Notes: generated by a model not told the origin, from the sequence alone. Counted from the stretch's first letter, positions 9,659 through 19,977 are shown. The stretch is 48,379 nucleotides of DNA from Bacteroidales bacterium (GCA_007131245.1 SLQX01000013.1:1-48379); one strand, 5' to 3'. Program-made: numbers and translations.

Positions 9659-11785
9659 CTAAAACTCCGGTTCCAATCCGGTATTGTAAAACATAAAGGA
9701 CCAAATGTCGGTATGCTCCTCAATAATTTTTGACATGGGCTTTCCAGCTCCATGCCCTGCATCAACTCCTACTCTTATAAGCACCGGGTTCTCACCTTCA
9801 TGCTTTCGTTGTAATTCAGCAATAAACTTAAAGCTGTGAGCAGGTACTACTCTGTCATCGTGATCGGCAGTGGTTACAAGTGTGGCGGGGTAGTGCACAC
9901 CTTCTTCAATATTATGCAGGGGTGAGTAGGAGTAAAGATTCCTAAAGTGCTCCTCATCTTCGCTGGTACCATAGTCATCGGCCCATGCCCATCCTATGGT
10001 AAACAAATGATACCGCAGCATATCAAGCACACCCACAGCTGGCAAAGCCACCTGGAACAGGTCGGGGCGTTGTGTCATGGCTGCCCCCACAAGCAAACCA
10101 CCATTGGATGCACCTGAAATAGCTAACTTTTCGGGGCTGGTATATCCCATTTCAATCAAGTTTTCAGCGGCAGCGATAAAGTCGTCAAATACGTTTTGCC
10201 GGTTAAGTTGTTTGCCTGCTTCATGCCATTCCGTGCCATATTCTCCACCACCACGCAAATTAGCCATCACATAAACACCTCCATTTTCAAGCAAGGGAAG
10301 ACGGGAGACGCTGAAACCAGGGGTCAAACTAGCATTAAATCCCCCATATCCATATAAAAAAGTGGGGTTTTGTCCATCCATCTCCAGTCCCTTTTTGTGC
10401 ACAATAAACATGGGTACTTGTGTGCCATCTTTACTTGAATAAAAAACCTGGCGTGTTTCATAATCCAAGGGCTCGAAATCAATATCCGGAGAAAAATACT
10501 CCTCCCAGGTGTTTTCCTGTACATCAAACTTAAAAATAGTGGTGGGTAAGGTAAAGGATGAAAAGGCGAAAAAGGCTGTATGGTCTTCTTTGTTACCCCT
10601 AAAACCTCTCAGGGAACCTAATTCGGGTAACTCAATTTCTGCCTCAACGTCACCGTCCATAGAGTGAATAAAGGCTGCACTATGAGCGTCCTGCAAATAC
10701 CTGGAGATTATTTTACCCCCTGCAAGGCTCACCCCCTGTAAAACATGCTCGCTTTCTGGTATGACCTCTTGCCAGTTGGAGGGAGCAGGGTTTAGAGGGT
10801 CGATGAGAACTACCCTGTAAAAAGGTGCTGAATGATTGGTTCTCACCAAAACCTTACCGTCAATATGATCAATCACACTATTGGAATAGTCAAACCCTTC
10901 AATAATTTTTATGAAGCCACGCTGGGGGTTTTGGTTGTCTTTTACAAATACCGCATTACCGCTGGTACTTTGGCTTTCGGTAAGTATCAAAAAACGTTCA
11001 TCGTCCGTAGTACCAGCGCCATAATTGCGACGGGGTTCATCGGGATTATAATAGATCAGTTCATCCTCATCCTGGGAGGTTCCCAGCTTGTGATAAAATA
11101 TCTTGTGGTATTCATTGGTACCGGAAAGCTCTTCACCGGGTTCGGGTTCATCATACCGGCTATAGTAAAAACCATCCCCTTCCCAGGCAATACCACTAAA
11201 TTTTACCCATTTAATATGATCATCCAACTCACGTCCGGTTTCAATCTCTTTTACAAAAATTTCGTTCCAGTCAGACCCACCATAAGAAAGGCTGTAAGCA
11301 ATATACCGGGCGTTGCTGCAAACACTTGTTCTGCCCAGAGATACGGTTCCATCCTCCGACAACTGGTTTGGATCAATCAGAACACGAGGCTCTCCCTCAA
11401 GGCCTTCTTTCACATAAAGTACGCTTTGATTTTGGGTTCCATCATTTTTAAAATAAAAGTAATAGTCTCCTTCACGCCATGGAGCTTGATAACGCTCATA
11501 AGTCCAGAGATCGGTCAGGCGCTCATTAAGTTTATCCCGGAAAGGAATATTCTCAAGATAATTAAACGTTACTTCATTTTGGGCTTCAACCCATGCTTTC
11601 GTTTCGTCGGATGTGTCATCTTCAAGCCAGCGAAAAGGGTCAGCAACTTCAACGCCAAAATACTCATCTACCACTTCACCCATTTTTGTCTCAGGATATT
11701 CCAGGGAGGAGTCCTGCTTACACTGCCACATAAAAAAAGGCAGTGTGATAATCATAAACAAAATAGTATTCTTTCTAATCCTCAT
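9659..11785 (-). CDS. Prolyl oligopeptidase family (S9A) serine peptidase, putative lipoprotein
   Basis: DPFRWLED, PTFLYGYGGFN, ANLRGGGEYGTEWHEAG, ISGASNGGLLVGA, GVDAGHGAGKP; N-terminal hydrophobic segment ending in Cys. Confidence 0.95.
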   Translation of the reverse strand: MRIRKNTILFMIITLPFFMWQCKQDSSLEYPETKMGEVVDEYFGVEVADPFRWLEDDTSDETKAWVEAQNEVTFNYLENIPFRDKLNERLTDLWTYERYQAPWREGDYYFYFKNDGTQNQSVLYVKEGLEGEPRVLIDPNQLSEDGTVSLGRTSVCSNARYIAYSLSYGGSDWNEIFVKEIETGRELDDHIKWVKFSGIAWEGDGFYYSRYDEPEPGEELSGTNEYHKIFYHKLGTSQDEDELIYYNPDEPRRNYGAGTTDDERFLILTESQSTSGNAVFVKDNQNPQRGFIKIIEGFDYSNSVIDHIDGKVLVRTNHSAPFYRVVLIDPLNPAPSNWQEVIPESEHVLQGVSLAGGKIISRYLQDAHSAAFIHSMDGDVEAEIELPELGSLRGFRGNKEDHTAFFAFSSFTLPTTIFKFDVQENTWEEYFSPDIDFEPLDYETRQVFYSSKDGTQVPMFIVHKKGLEMDGQNPTFLYGYGGFNASLTPGFSVSRLPLLENGGVYVMANLRGGGEYGTEWHEAGKQLNRQNVFDDFIAAAENLIEMGYTSPEKLAISGASNGGLLVGAAMTQRPDLFQVALPAVGVLDMLRYHLFTIGWAWADDYGTSEDEEHFRNLYSYSPLHNIEEGVHYPATLVTTADHDDRVVPAHSFKFIAELQRKHEGENPVLIRVGVDAGHGAGKPMSKIIEEHTDIWSFMFYNTGLEPEF

Positions 11786-11993
11786 TGTTCTTGGTTTTTA
11801 ATGAATAATAGGTATTAATTTATTTACGGGATTATATAAACAGAAAAAGTAAAAATATAATTATTTTCAGAATCCTTATCTTTGTTATTCGTAAAAAAAA
11901 GCTAATTCTATCTGATATACAACACCTAATAAAGGCAGCAGAAAAGCTTTGCAACCTAAACAAGACTGTTCCATCTAAAAAACAACATGTACT

Positions 11994-12899
11994 ATGTCAA
12001 AACCTCGAATAAAAGAAAGTTTGGTTTTTAAAAAGGATATTGTGTTAAAATCCACAGCAGAAAAGCAATTGGAGGAGCATGAATATCTTTTTTCCAAAAC
12101 CACATTCAATGAAGAGGGCAAAAAACTTTCAGAAAAGCAGTTCGACTCACAAGGCAACCTCATCCAGGAGTATGTTTATGAATACGACCCCAATGGGTTT
12201 TTAACCCTTGAACTTATGCGGGAAGGCGACGATTTCGTGGTGGAGAAAAAAACCTTTCTTCCCGATGAAAAGGGGAGAATACAGAAAGAGTACAGGCATT
12301 ACATGGATGAAAGCTATGATACCGTTAATTATCATTACAACCACGAAGGCTTGTTAATCAAAAAGGAAGTTTATGACCCTGACAATGAACTGGAAAACAT
12401 TGAAGAATATGAATATGAAGGGAAAAACCTGATCCGTTTTGTTTTAAAGGACGCCGATGAAGATATCCTGTCAGAAAAGAGGATGAAATACGACAGCAGT
12501 GGCAATATCCTGGAACTAACCGAGTACGATGAATCAGAGGATACTACCATCAAAAAAGTTTATGGTTATTATCCAGGTGGATCGAAGAAAGAGGTCCTCA
12601 CCTACAATGAAGCCGGCAAACTGGTTGAACATGTTTACCTGAAAGAAGATAATAAAGGTAAGGTTGTGCAGCTGATAGAGGAAACGGCTCACAAGAAAAA
12701 CACCACCAATTTTTCATATGACGACAAGGGTAATATTACAAATCAGGAGGAGTTTGACAAAAAGGGGGAAACTGTCAGCAGGGTAAACAGGAAATATAAC
12801 GAGCACAACATCCTTGAAAGCTCAGAGGTTTTCATTGATGGTGGAGGCAGGGGGGTTTCACGCAATTACACCATGCGGCAGGAGTATATTTTTTACTAA
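11994..12899 (+). CDS. YD/RHS-like imperfect-repeat protein of unknown function
   Basis: Repeated pattern such as YEYDPNGFL, YHYNHEGLL, YEYEGKNLI, MKYDSSGNIL, FSYDDKGNIT, RKYNEHNIL; no evident signal peptide. Confidence 0.75.
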   Translation: MSKPRIKESLVFKKDIVLKSTAEKQLEEHEYLFSKTTFNEEGKKLSEKQFDSQGNLIQEYVYEYDPNGFLTLELMREGDDFVVEKKTFLPDEKGRIQKEYRHYMDESYDTVNYHYNHEGLLIKKEVYDPDNELENIEEYEYEGKNLIRFVLKDADEDILSEKRMKYDSSGNILELTEYDESEDTTIKKVYGYYPGGSKKEVLTYNEAGKLVEHVYLKEDNKGKVVQLIEETAHKKNTTNFSYDDKGNITNQEEFDKKGETVSRVNRKYNEHNILESSEVFIDGGGRGVSRNYTMRQEYIFY

Positions 12900-13003
12900 C
12901 TTTTAAAAGTGGTACAACGACATTCCACCAACCCATAAAGCCAAATACAATATTTTAGTTTAAGTAACCCCCAAAGTACATCAACAGGAGTTTATGCTAT
13001 CCA

Positions 13004-13038
13004 AAAAAAGCCCTGCAACACAATTGCAGGGCTTTTTT
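13004..13038. terminator. Bidirectional intrinsic terminator
   Basis: Perfect 15-bp stem AAAAAAGCCCTGCAA/TTGCAGGGCTTTTTT, 5-nt loop; immediately downstream of the exbD operon. Confidence 0.92.
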
Positions 13039-13067
13039 CTTACATGAATCTATCTCATGGGCGGGAT

Positions 13068-13547
13068 TTACATGCCGGCTACTTCACCTCTAACGGTAGA
13101 GTAGCTAATGTTCAGGGCATTCACCAACCGGAGTTCTTGTTTCACATCCGACACAATACCCATTCTTGTTTCATGGTCAATTTTCAAAGATGTAACCATA
13201 ATGGGTCTTTCAGCTTCGGGTCTTGCCTGTCTTTCAGCCTCAATAAAAGAAGCAATTTCAGAAAGGCTGGCAAAAGTATCGTTGAGCTGAATTCGAGGTT
13301 CTGTACCAAAGACATGCTCCTGGAGAGGGGGTCCTATGTAAATAAAGCTTACCAGGGACTTTCTTTCCAGTTTTTGAATTTCAGTAGCTGAAGGGAGTTG
13401 ATTTCTCACAAAAAGTGTAGTCTCACGCATGGTAGTAGTTACCATGAAGAAAAACAGCAGCATAAAAATAATATCGGGCAAAGAAGCCGTATTAATTTTC
13501 TGTGATTTTTGTCCTGAGTCTTTTTTAAATCTTCCTTTTATCATCAT
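13068..13547 (-). CDS. exbD: ExbD/TolR biopolymer transport protein
   Basis: INTASLPDIIFMLLFFFMVTTTMR single-TM ExbD motif; overlaps the neighbouring ExbD gene by 4 bp. Confidence 0.92.
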   Translation of the reverse strand: MMIKGRFKKDSGQKSQKINTASLPDIIFMLLFFFMVTTTMRETTLFVRNQLPSATEIQKLERKSLVSFIYIGPPLQEHVFGTEPRIQLNDTFASLSEIASFIEAERQARPEAERPIMVTSLKIDHETRMGIVSDVKQELRLVNALNISYSTVRGEVAGM

Positions 13548-14122
13548 CTACCTCCTTCTATATCTTTTGGTTCAGCTTCAGAAATAGCCATGGGAACAGC
13601 CTCCCGGACAGCCCTAACGAGGTCCTCATCGGTAAGCTGGTCAAATCGCACTCCGAATTTATCGCGTGATACCTCGTCACGGATATCATTAATAGCAGCG
13701 GCAAGTTCATTTTGAACGGAAATATACATTTCGTAAGAGGTGCCCCTGTCATTTTGCAGGGAAATCACCCCCCGGGAAACATCTACTTCTCCGAGGTTAT
13801 CAATTTCACGTCTTTCGATGACGGGTAAATTGGGGTCGTTAAATGGATTCTGAAGCCATTCTTTGGTTTGTGATCTTAATTCACGTATATCACCCAGTTC
13901 ACCTTCCACAAGGAGTCTGTCGTTGCGGTCCACCAGGACCACAAACACATTTCGCTCTCTTACAGGGGGTGGCTCGGGAGCATTGGGATCAATGGGCGGG
14001 GGCAATAACCTTCTTATACCTGTGTCAACATCCATTGTAGTAGTTACAAGGAAGAAAATCAGGAGCAGAAAGGCAATGTCTGCCATAGAGCCAGCATTGA
14101 TTTCAGGGGTCATTCTAGCCAT
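13544..14122 (-). CDS. exbD: ExbD/TolR biopolymer transport protein (second copy)
   Basis: INAGSMADIAFLLLIFFLVTTTMDVDTGI motif. Confidence 0.92.
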   Translation of the reverse strand: MARMTPEINAGSMADIAFLLLIFFLVTTTMDVDTGIRRLLPPPIDPNAPEPPPVRERNVFVVLVDRNDRLLVEGELGDIRELRSQTKEWLQNPFNDPNLPVIERREIDNLGEVDVSRGVISLQNDRGTSYEMYISVQNELAAAINDIRDEVSRDKFGVRFDQLTDEDLVRAVREAVPMAISEAEPKDIEGGR

Positions 14123-14145
14123 AGAGTGTTCTCCTAATTTTTAGA

Positions 14146-14466
14146 TTATCTTACTAATTTTGACACTTCGGTGTAAATAGCTGCCACAATTCCTAATCCA
14201 ATAAGAATCATGGTAGCATTGATACCACCTCCAATCCACTGTGATGCATTGGGGCTCACGGCAAAGCCTTCGTAAACTTCATTGGTTGCCATGGAATAGC
14301 CTATCAACAGGACTATTATTAACACAGCGAATCCAATCAAAGCCCCTTTGGCTTTCTTAAACTGCATAATTAAGTGGTAAATGGAAAACAATACGGCAGA
14401 TAATGCTGCAAGCCCTAAAAGGACATACGTAACAATAATGCCGGTATCTATAATTGCTTCATTCAT
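14146..14466 (-). CDS. Small multi-pass membrane protein of the exbB-exbD operon
   Basis: 106 aa with three apparent hydrophobic helices, located between exbB and exbD on the same strand. Confidence 0.75.
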   Translation of the reverse strand: MNEAIIDTGIIVTYVLLGLAALSAVLFSIYHLIMQFKKAKGALIGFAVLIIVLLIGYSMATNEVYEGFAVSPNASQWIGGGINATMILIGLGIVAAIYTEVSKLVR

Positions 14467-14484
14467 AAGGCAAAGGGGTTTTTT

Positions 14485-15309
14485 TTACTTGTTATATTTA
14501 ATTAAAATATCCATGAAAGAAATGGTAGCATCTTCCATAGTATTGACGATGGAGTCGATTTTTGCAACTACATAATTGTAGAATACCTGCAATATTACCG
14601 CCACAATCAAACCAAACACGGTGGTCAAAAGTGCAACCTTAATACCGTCGGCAACAATAGTGGGTGAAATATCAGCAGCTTGTGCAATGGCATCGAAGGC
14701 GCCAATCATACCAATTACTGTACCCATAAACCCAAGCATAGGTGCAATGGCAATAAAGAGCGAGATCCATGTGAGGTTCATCTCTAATCTGCCCATCAAT
14801 ACGCTACCATAAGAAACAACGGATTTTTCAACCACTTCCATTCCTTCGTTGTAACGATCGAGCGCCTGGTAGTAGATACTGGCAACAGGGCCACGGGTAT
14901 TTTTGCAAATCTCTTTTGCTGCATCAACGCCGCCGCTTGCAAGAGCATCTTCTACTTTGTTCAACAATTTTTTGGTGTTGGTTGTGGCAAGATTCAGGTA
15001 AATAATCCTTTCAATGCTCAGGCCTAACCCGATAATTAAACATAGAAGAATTACACTCATAAAGCCAGCACCACCTTCAATAAATTGTTCTTTTAAGATG
15101 TAGTGGAAAGTCTGCTCCTCTTCTTCTTCGTCGACTTCAGCGTCCATCAATGCTGCCTCGGCAGGATCAATTTCTTCTTCTGGCTCAGCATCCATAGGCT
15201 CAGCTACTTCGGTTTCAGGCTCCTGGCCTTCTTCTTGTGCTTGAACTTTGGCATTGAGCCCGAAAGTAAGCATTACTGCTATGGTCAAAAAGACAAATAA
15301 TTTTTTCAT
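14485..15309 (-). CDS. exbB: MotA/TolQ/ExbB proton channel family protein with N-terminal signal and acidic linker
   Basis: C-terminal ExbB core (TWISLFIAIAPMLGFMGTVIGMIGAFDAI, VADGIKVALLTTVFGLIVAV). N-terminal signal MKKLFVFLTIAVMLTFGLNAKVQA then a Glu/Asp-rich stretch. ATG at 15309 preferred. Confidence 0.92.
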   Translation of the reverse strand: MKKLFVFLTIAVMLTFGLNAKVQAQEEGQEPETEVAEPMDAEPEEEIDPAEAALMDAEVDEEEEEQTFHYILKEQFIEGGAGFMSVILLCLIIGLGLSIERIIYLNLATTNTKKLLNKVEDALASGGVDAAKEICKNTRGPVASIYYQALDRYNEGMEVVEKSVVSYGSVLMGRLEMNLTWISLFIAIAPMLGFMGTVIGMIGAFDAIAQAADISPTIVADGIKVALLTTVFGLIVAVILQVFYNYVVAKIDSIVNTMEDATISFMDILIKYNK

Positions 15310-15389
15310 AGTAGATTCCATTGGTTTTGTTTTGACTGTAAATTTAATTAAAGCAAAAATTTAAATTGATGTTATGTTTGAAAATCTTG

Positions 15390-15477
15390 CGGAGAGAGAG
15401 GGATTCGAACCCTCGATACCCTTGTGAGGTATACACACTTTCCAGGCGTGCGCCTTCGACCACTCGGCCACCTCTCC
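15390..15477 (-). tRNA. tRNA-Ser (anticodon GGA)
   Basis: Minus strand reads GGAGAGGTGGCCGAGTGGTCGAAGGCGCACGCCTGGAAAGTGTGTATACC...GGTTCGAATCCCTCTCTCTCC: paired acceptor stem, anticodon stem CACGC/GTGTG with loop CTGGAAA, long variable arm, T-loop GTTCGAATC. Confidence 0.96.
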
Positions 15478-15953
15478 GTTAATTCTCTTGTATTTGCCTG
15501 ATTTTTTCAGGCTGCTAAAATACAAAAAAATTGAAACATAACTACCAAACCATAAATTTTTAGCCCTCCCGGACTTTTTTTATTTTAAGACATTTTATCG
15601 ACATTCGGGCTCACTTCCTTCATAGGTTTATTTGGCTCATGCACTTTTGCTTAAGCCGATATTAACAATCCGGGTTTAAAAATTTTTCTATATTAACGCA
15701 TTTTACGCTTTTTGTTGTATACCTTTATTATACAATTAGCCCCGGGTTTACAAATTTTTAATGCTTTGTTATACAGAAGCTTAAGCAATTTTTTATGGAT
15801 AACAAGTATTCTACAGTTTTCCGGTTATCATTCATAATCATCGGTTACTTATAAATGATGGTGTTTTATTTCAAGAGTAATATGTTATTGACCTAATCAT
15901 TGATTTTTTAATACTATCGATATAAATACTACTATCTTTAAAACAGTGTTGCC

Positions 15954-17366
15954 ATGACAAAAACTAAGCCTACCGACCCCGCCCAACAAAAAGGCCAGTC
16001 TAAAAACCAAAAAGCCAAAAGGGTATCCGAAAAAAAGGCCAAAAACAACCCCGTTTCCAAAATTTTCGTGATTGACACTTCCGTAATATTATACAATCAC
16101 GGAGCCATATTAAATTTTGAGGATAATGATGTAGCCATTCCTATAACTGTTCTTGAGGAACTGGATCAGTTTAAGAAGGGAAACGAGATAAAAAACTTTG
16201 AAGCCCGTGAGTTTTCCCGCACCCTGGATAAACTATCTCACACATCGCCATTGCAAGACTGGGTGCCCCTGGGTAATCCTGCCGGCGGGCGCATAAAAGT
16301 AATAATGAACAAGCCGAACGGGTTGGATGCCAGGGAAGTTTTTGGGGAAGACAAGCCAGACCACCGCATTCTTAATTCGGCCATCTCTCTTTCCAATGAA
16401 TATCCCGACAGAAAAGTGGTACTTGTTTCCAAAGATATCAACCTGCGCTTGAAAGCAAAATCGCTCAACCTGTCCTCCGAAGACTTTGAAACAGGGAAGA
16501 TAAAAAATCTGGATGAGCTATATACAGGTAAAAGCACGATAACCGGTGTGGATAACCATGTAGTGGAGCAGCTCTACTCATCAGGCGCCTGTACCCCTGA
16601 TGAATTAAACCTAACAGCCCCCATGGCCAATCAATATTATATCATCAAAAGCTCCAGTAATTCGGTGCTTGCATTTTACAACCCCAACAGCCAGCAAGTT
16701 GAGCGAATCGAAAAACGAACCATCCACAAGATTACCCCCCGCAACGCAGAGCAGGTTTTCGCTTTACATGCAATTCTTAACCCTGAAGTAAAGTTGGTTA
16801 CATTACAGGGAGTGGCGGGCACAGGAAAAACACTTCTGGCCCTGGCGGGCTGCCTTGAGCAGAGGAAAAGCTTCGAACAGCTGTTTGTGGCAAGGCCGGT
16901 AATCCCGCTGGCCAACCGCGACATAGGCTACCTGCCGGGCGATGTAAGCTCTAAGCTGAGCCCATACATGGAGCCCCTTTACGACAACCTGAAGTTTATT
17001 CATAGCCGCTACAAGGAGAAGGATAAAGAATTTAAAAACATTACCGAAGCCCTGGAAAATGAAAAAATTGTGGTTTCCCCCCTTGCTTATATCAGGGGAA
17101 GAAGTTTGTCAAACATAATATTCATCATTGATGAAGCACAGAATCTCACCCCTCATGAAGTAAAAACCATTATCACCCGGGCGGGGGAAAACACAAAAAT
17201 GATTTTTACCGGGGATATATTCCAGATTGACACCCCCTACCTCGACTCACAAAGTAATGGTTTTTCATACCTCATTGACCGCGTAAAAGGGAGTAATCAA
17301 TATGCCCATGTAAGGCTTGAAAAAGGAGAGCGCTCGGATCTGGCCAACCTGGCCAACAACCTTTAA
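15954..17366 (+). CDS. PhoH family ATPase with N-terminal PIN domain
   Basis: IFVIDTSVILYN PIN start; GVAGTGKTLLALA Walker A; FIIDEAQNLTPHEVKTIITRAGENTKMIFTGD PhoH core. Confidence 0.94.
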   Translation: MTKTKPTDPAQQKGQSKNQKAKRVSEKKAKNNPVSKIFVIDTSVILYNHGAILNFEDNDVAIPITVLEELDQFKKGNEIKNFEAREFSRTLDKLSHTSPLQDWVPLGNPAGGRIKVIMNKPNGLDAREVFGEDKPDHRILNSAISLSNEYPDRKVVLVSKDINLRLKAKSLNLSSEDFETGKIKNLDELYTGKSTITGVDNHVVEQLYSSGACTPDELNLTAPMANQYYIIKSSSNSVLAFYNPNSQQVERIEKRTIHKITPRNAEQVFALHAILNPEVKLVTLQGVAGTGKTLLALAGCLEQRKSFEQLFVARPVIPLANRDIGYLPGDVSSKLSPYMEPLYDNLKFIHSRYKEKDKEFKNITEALENEKIVVSPLAYIRGRSLSNIIFIIDEAQNLTPHEVKTIITRAGENTKMIFTGDIFQIDTPYLDSQSNGFSYLIDRVKGSNQYAHVRLEKGERSDLANLANNL

Positions 17367-17378
17367 GTAGCTGCCAAA

Positions 17379-18386
17379 TTACTCCCTGAAAATCACAGTG
17401 AGGACCGTTTGCCCCACCGCCTCAAGCGTTGCAGGATCAATAACATCCATATTATCCTGCATGGTATGCCAATGCTCAAAAAAGCCATGGGGAGTTCCAC
17501 TTCGTTGATCGATGATGTTGATGGTAGGTATATTACGGATTTCATTTACATAGTAATGGTCATCCATAATATACCCTCCTTCGCGGTTCAGAAAGAAATG
17601 ACCATACCCTATTCTTTGAGCAATTTCCCAAACCTTTCGTACCACGTGGGGTGCATACAGTAAAGAATAGCCCTCATGCAAAAATGTTGCTCCTTGTGCA
17701 CCCACCATATCCAGTAAAATACCAAACCTTGCGTCATAGTCAGACCTATGAGGGCTTTGGGCCCAGTGCTGGCTACCCAGAGCCCAGCTATCCCGGTCTG
17801 GTCCCTGCTCCTCCCTGTGAAGACCATAGTCTTCTGCATCAAAAAGTACAATATCCACCCCTACGTCGGGTGATGAGTGACTCAAAAGTCTGGCCAGTTC
17901 AAGCAAAACACCCACACCACTGGCACCATCATTGGCCCCGTCAAAGGGACTATAATGATTTTCCGGGTCCGGATCGTGGTCAGCCCATGGCCGGGTGTCC
18001 CAATGTGCAGCCAATAATATACGACTCCTCTTTTCGGGGGAAAAACTTCCGATGAAATTACTTATCTGCAGCACGGTACCATCATAGGCTCTTACCCTGG
18101 TATTTTGCACATAAACCGTATCAGCAAACCGCTCCAGGGTGCCTTGCAACCAATTTCCACACTCACGGTGAGCATTGGTATTGGGCACACGGGGTCCGAA
18201 TGAAACCTGCTTTTCAACATAATGATAGGCCGAATCAGCATTGAAGGATGGAATAACGCGGGGGGGATCAGCCTCCTCCTTTTCAGCTTTATCTCGTGCC
18301 TCTTCGTTTTTTTGCTCCCCTCCACAGGAAGTCAAAACAAACAATACTGATACTAGAAATAAACAGGGGGTAATGGCTTTAAACAT
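17379..18386 (-). CDS. M28-fold lipoprotein, type II glutaminyl-cyclase-like (PgQC-like)
   Basis: Lipobox LTSC; AAHWDTRPWAD, FDGANDGASGVGVLLELARLL, VLFDAEDYG, WALGSQHWA, HTMQDNMDVID. Preferred ATG at 18386 (MFKAITPCL). Confidence 0.85.
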   Translation of the reverse strand: MFKAITPCLFLVSVLFVLTSCGGEQKNEEARDKAEKEEADPPRVIPSFNADSAYHYVEKQVSFGPRVPNTNAHRECGNWLQGTLERFADTVYVQNTRVRAYDGTVLQISNFIGSFSPEKRSRILLAAHWDTRPWADHDPDPENHYSPFDGANDGASGVGVLLELARLLSHSSPDVGVDIVLFDAEDYGLHREEQGPDRDSWALGSQHWAQSPHRSDYDARFGILLDMVGAQGATFLHEGYSLLYAPHVVRKVWEIAQRIGYGHFFLNREGGYIMDDHYYVNEIRNIPTINIIDQRSGTPHGFFEHWHTMQDNMDVIDPATLEAVGQTVLTVIFRE

Positions 18387-18589
18387 GGCTTTAAAGATTA
18401 GTTTTGGGTTGAAAGAGAACCTGATAGCATTGCATCTTTGCACAAACCTATAAAAAATCCCAATACGATGGGATATCTTTTTTGTGAAAAACACTAGGAC
18501 AAGTAAAAGCATGAAACCCCACTGACCTTAATCTAAAAGTGCAACCTCTTACCAATATGCCTGGAAACCCCGAAAAACGGCAAAATGGA

Positions 18590-18967
18590 TTAAACCGTTT
18601 TCACCATTAAGTAACCACCATAGGTGGCCAAAAGCCCCAGGAAGACACTTAAACCGACATATAAGAAAAAGGACATGATATTTCCGGCCCTTAACAAATC
18701 GAGGTTTTCCATTGAAAAAGCAGAAAAAGTAGTGAAACCTCCGAAAATTCCAACAACAAAAAACAACTTCCATTCAGCGGCAACCTGATACCCTTTTACA
18801 GAAAAACCATAAAATATTCCAATCAACAAACACCCCAGCAAATTTATAATAAGCGTTCCCCAGGGAAATCCTCCCCCGGAAACAGACTGCACAAACCTGG
18901 AAATCACGAAACGAAGGATACCGCCCGCAAAGCTTCCCAATCCTACGATGATCAGCGTCTTCAACAT
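18590..18967 (-). CDS. crcB: Fluoride channel FluC/CrcB
   Basis: FPWGTLIINLLGCLLIGI and GIFGGFTTFSAFSMENLDLL signature; four TMs. Confidence 0.95.
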   Translation of the reverse strand: MLKTLIIVGLGSFAGGILRFVISRFVQSVSGGGFPWGTLIINLLGCLLIGIFYGFSVKGYQVAAEWKLFFVVGIFGGFTTFSAFSMENLDLLRAGNIMSFFLYVGLSVFLGLLATYGGYLMVKTV

Positions 18968-18973
18968 GTCATT

Positions 18974-19867
18974 TTATTCATTGGCTTTGTCATGATAATA
19001 CTGTGCCTTATTTTCATCATCAAACCGGAGGTAAATATTTCCGATGAAACGGGCATATTCAGCTTTTGGGTTAAGTTCGTACAATCGCAGGTAATAATTC
19101 AGGGAGGTGCGAAAATCTTCATTGAGAACATCGAAAGCCCTCAGCAACTGTGCATACTGACTATGGGTCCGGTTATTTTCATAAGCTTTCATTTCTTCCT
19201 GGTAGCGATTTTCAGCTTTCCAGAAATATTTTTGGGCCAAATACTCAAGTGCATCCACATTATCAGGGTTTTTCTCAATTAACTCGTGGGCCAGCGCATC
19301 CATTTCACTTTCATTATCCAGGGCACGATGTGTAACAAACAACAGATTAATCATAGACTCCTGTTCTTTTGCCTGGCCGCTTAAGTCAGGCCATAAATCC
19401 AGGGCTTTGTCGTAGTTTCTGCTTTCCACGTAGGTTTCAAACAACCTGTTGCGCATAGACTCAATGTGATCTCCCTCAGGGTGGTTGTTCACGTAAGTTT
19501 CCAGGGCCGTAATTTCACGGGAGAGGTTGTCAATTTCCCTGTTGGAAACTGCCAATGCATACTGGGCTTGCGCCCCGGCAGATTCTGAACTTCTAACAGG
19601 ATGCAAATAGTCAATAGCTTTGTCAGTTTGTCCCAATTCAAAGGCGGCCAAACCCGCCCCCAGATAAATGCTGTCAGGAATCGACATGGCATCATTGCCA
19701 AAATGATATATATACTCCTCATATAATGCCAGGGCTTGAGCATATTCCTGGTTTTTGTAGGCCTGGTTGGCGTCTTCTGTTAATTCAACAAGATGTCTTG
19801 AGCCAGAACAGGCAACTACAAATAATATTGAAACAATTATAATTAATGGACGGATTTTGTGTAGCAT
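18974..19867 (-). CDS. TPR-containing putative lipoprotein
   Basis: From the ATG at 19867: MLHKIRPLIIIVSILFVVACSGSRH (lipobox VVAC) followed by tetratricopeptide-like helices. Confidence 0.8.
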   Translation of the reverse strand: MLHKIRPLIIIVSILFVVACSGSRHLVELTEDANQAYKNQEYAQALALYEEYIYHFGNDAMSIPDSIYLGAGLAAFELGQTDKAIDYLHPVRSSESAGAQAQYALAVSNREIDNLSREITALETYVNNHPEGDHIESMRNRLFETYVESRNYDKALDLWPDLSGQAKEQESMINLLFVTHRALDNESEMDALAHELIEKNPDNVDALEYLAQKYFWKAENRYQEEMKAYENNRTHSQYAQLLRAFDVLNEDFRTSLNYYLRLYELNPKAEYARFIGNIYLRFDDENKAQYYHDKANE

Positions 19868-19977
19868 CTGATTTAAAATAAAAAGGGAATGCCATCTATA
19901 AGCATTTCCAGGTACAACTTTGAAATTTTTTGCAAAGGTAGGAATATTCAGATTTTTCAATCTGAAAAAAGCATAAA

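Noticed and set aside
10832-11818. 328-aa + strand ORF
   Set aside because: Lies antisense to the well-supported S9A peptidase; composition is typical of a mirror ORF and no family is recognisable.
15488-15525. Inverted repeat TTGTATTT...AAATACAA with inner GCCTG/CAGGC next to the tRNA
   Set aside because: Imperfect, in the tRNA promoter region, AT-rich; insufficient to claim a regulatory element.
15390-15954. tRNA-Ser as a possible integration site for a mobile element
   Set aside because: No integrase, no duplicated tRNA 3' end, and the flanks are ordinary housekeeping genes.
18590-18967. Possible fluoride riboswitch upstream of crcB
   Set aside because: Only about 6 bp separate crcB from the upstream TPR gene on the same strand, leaving no room for a leader.
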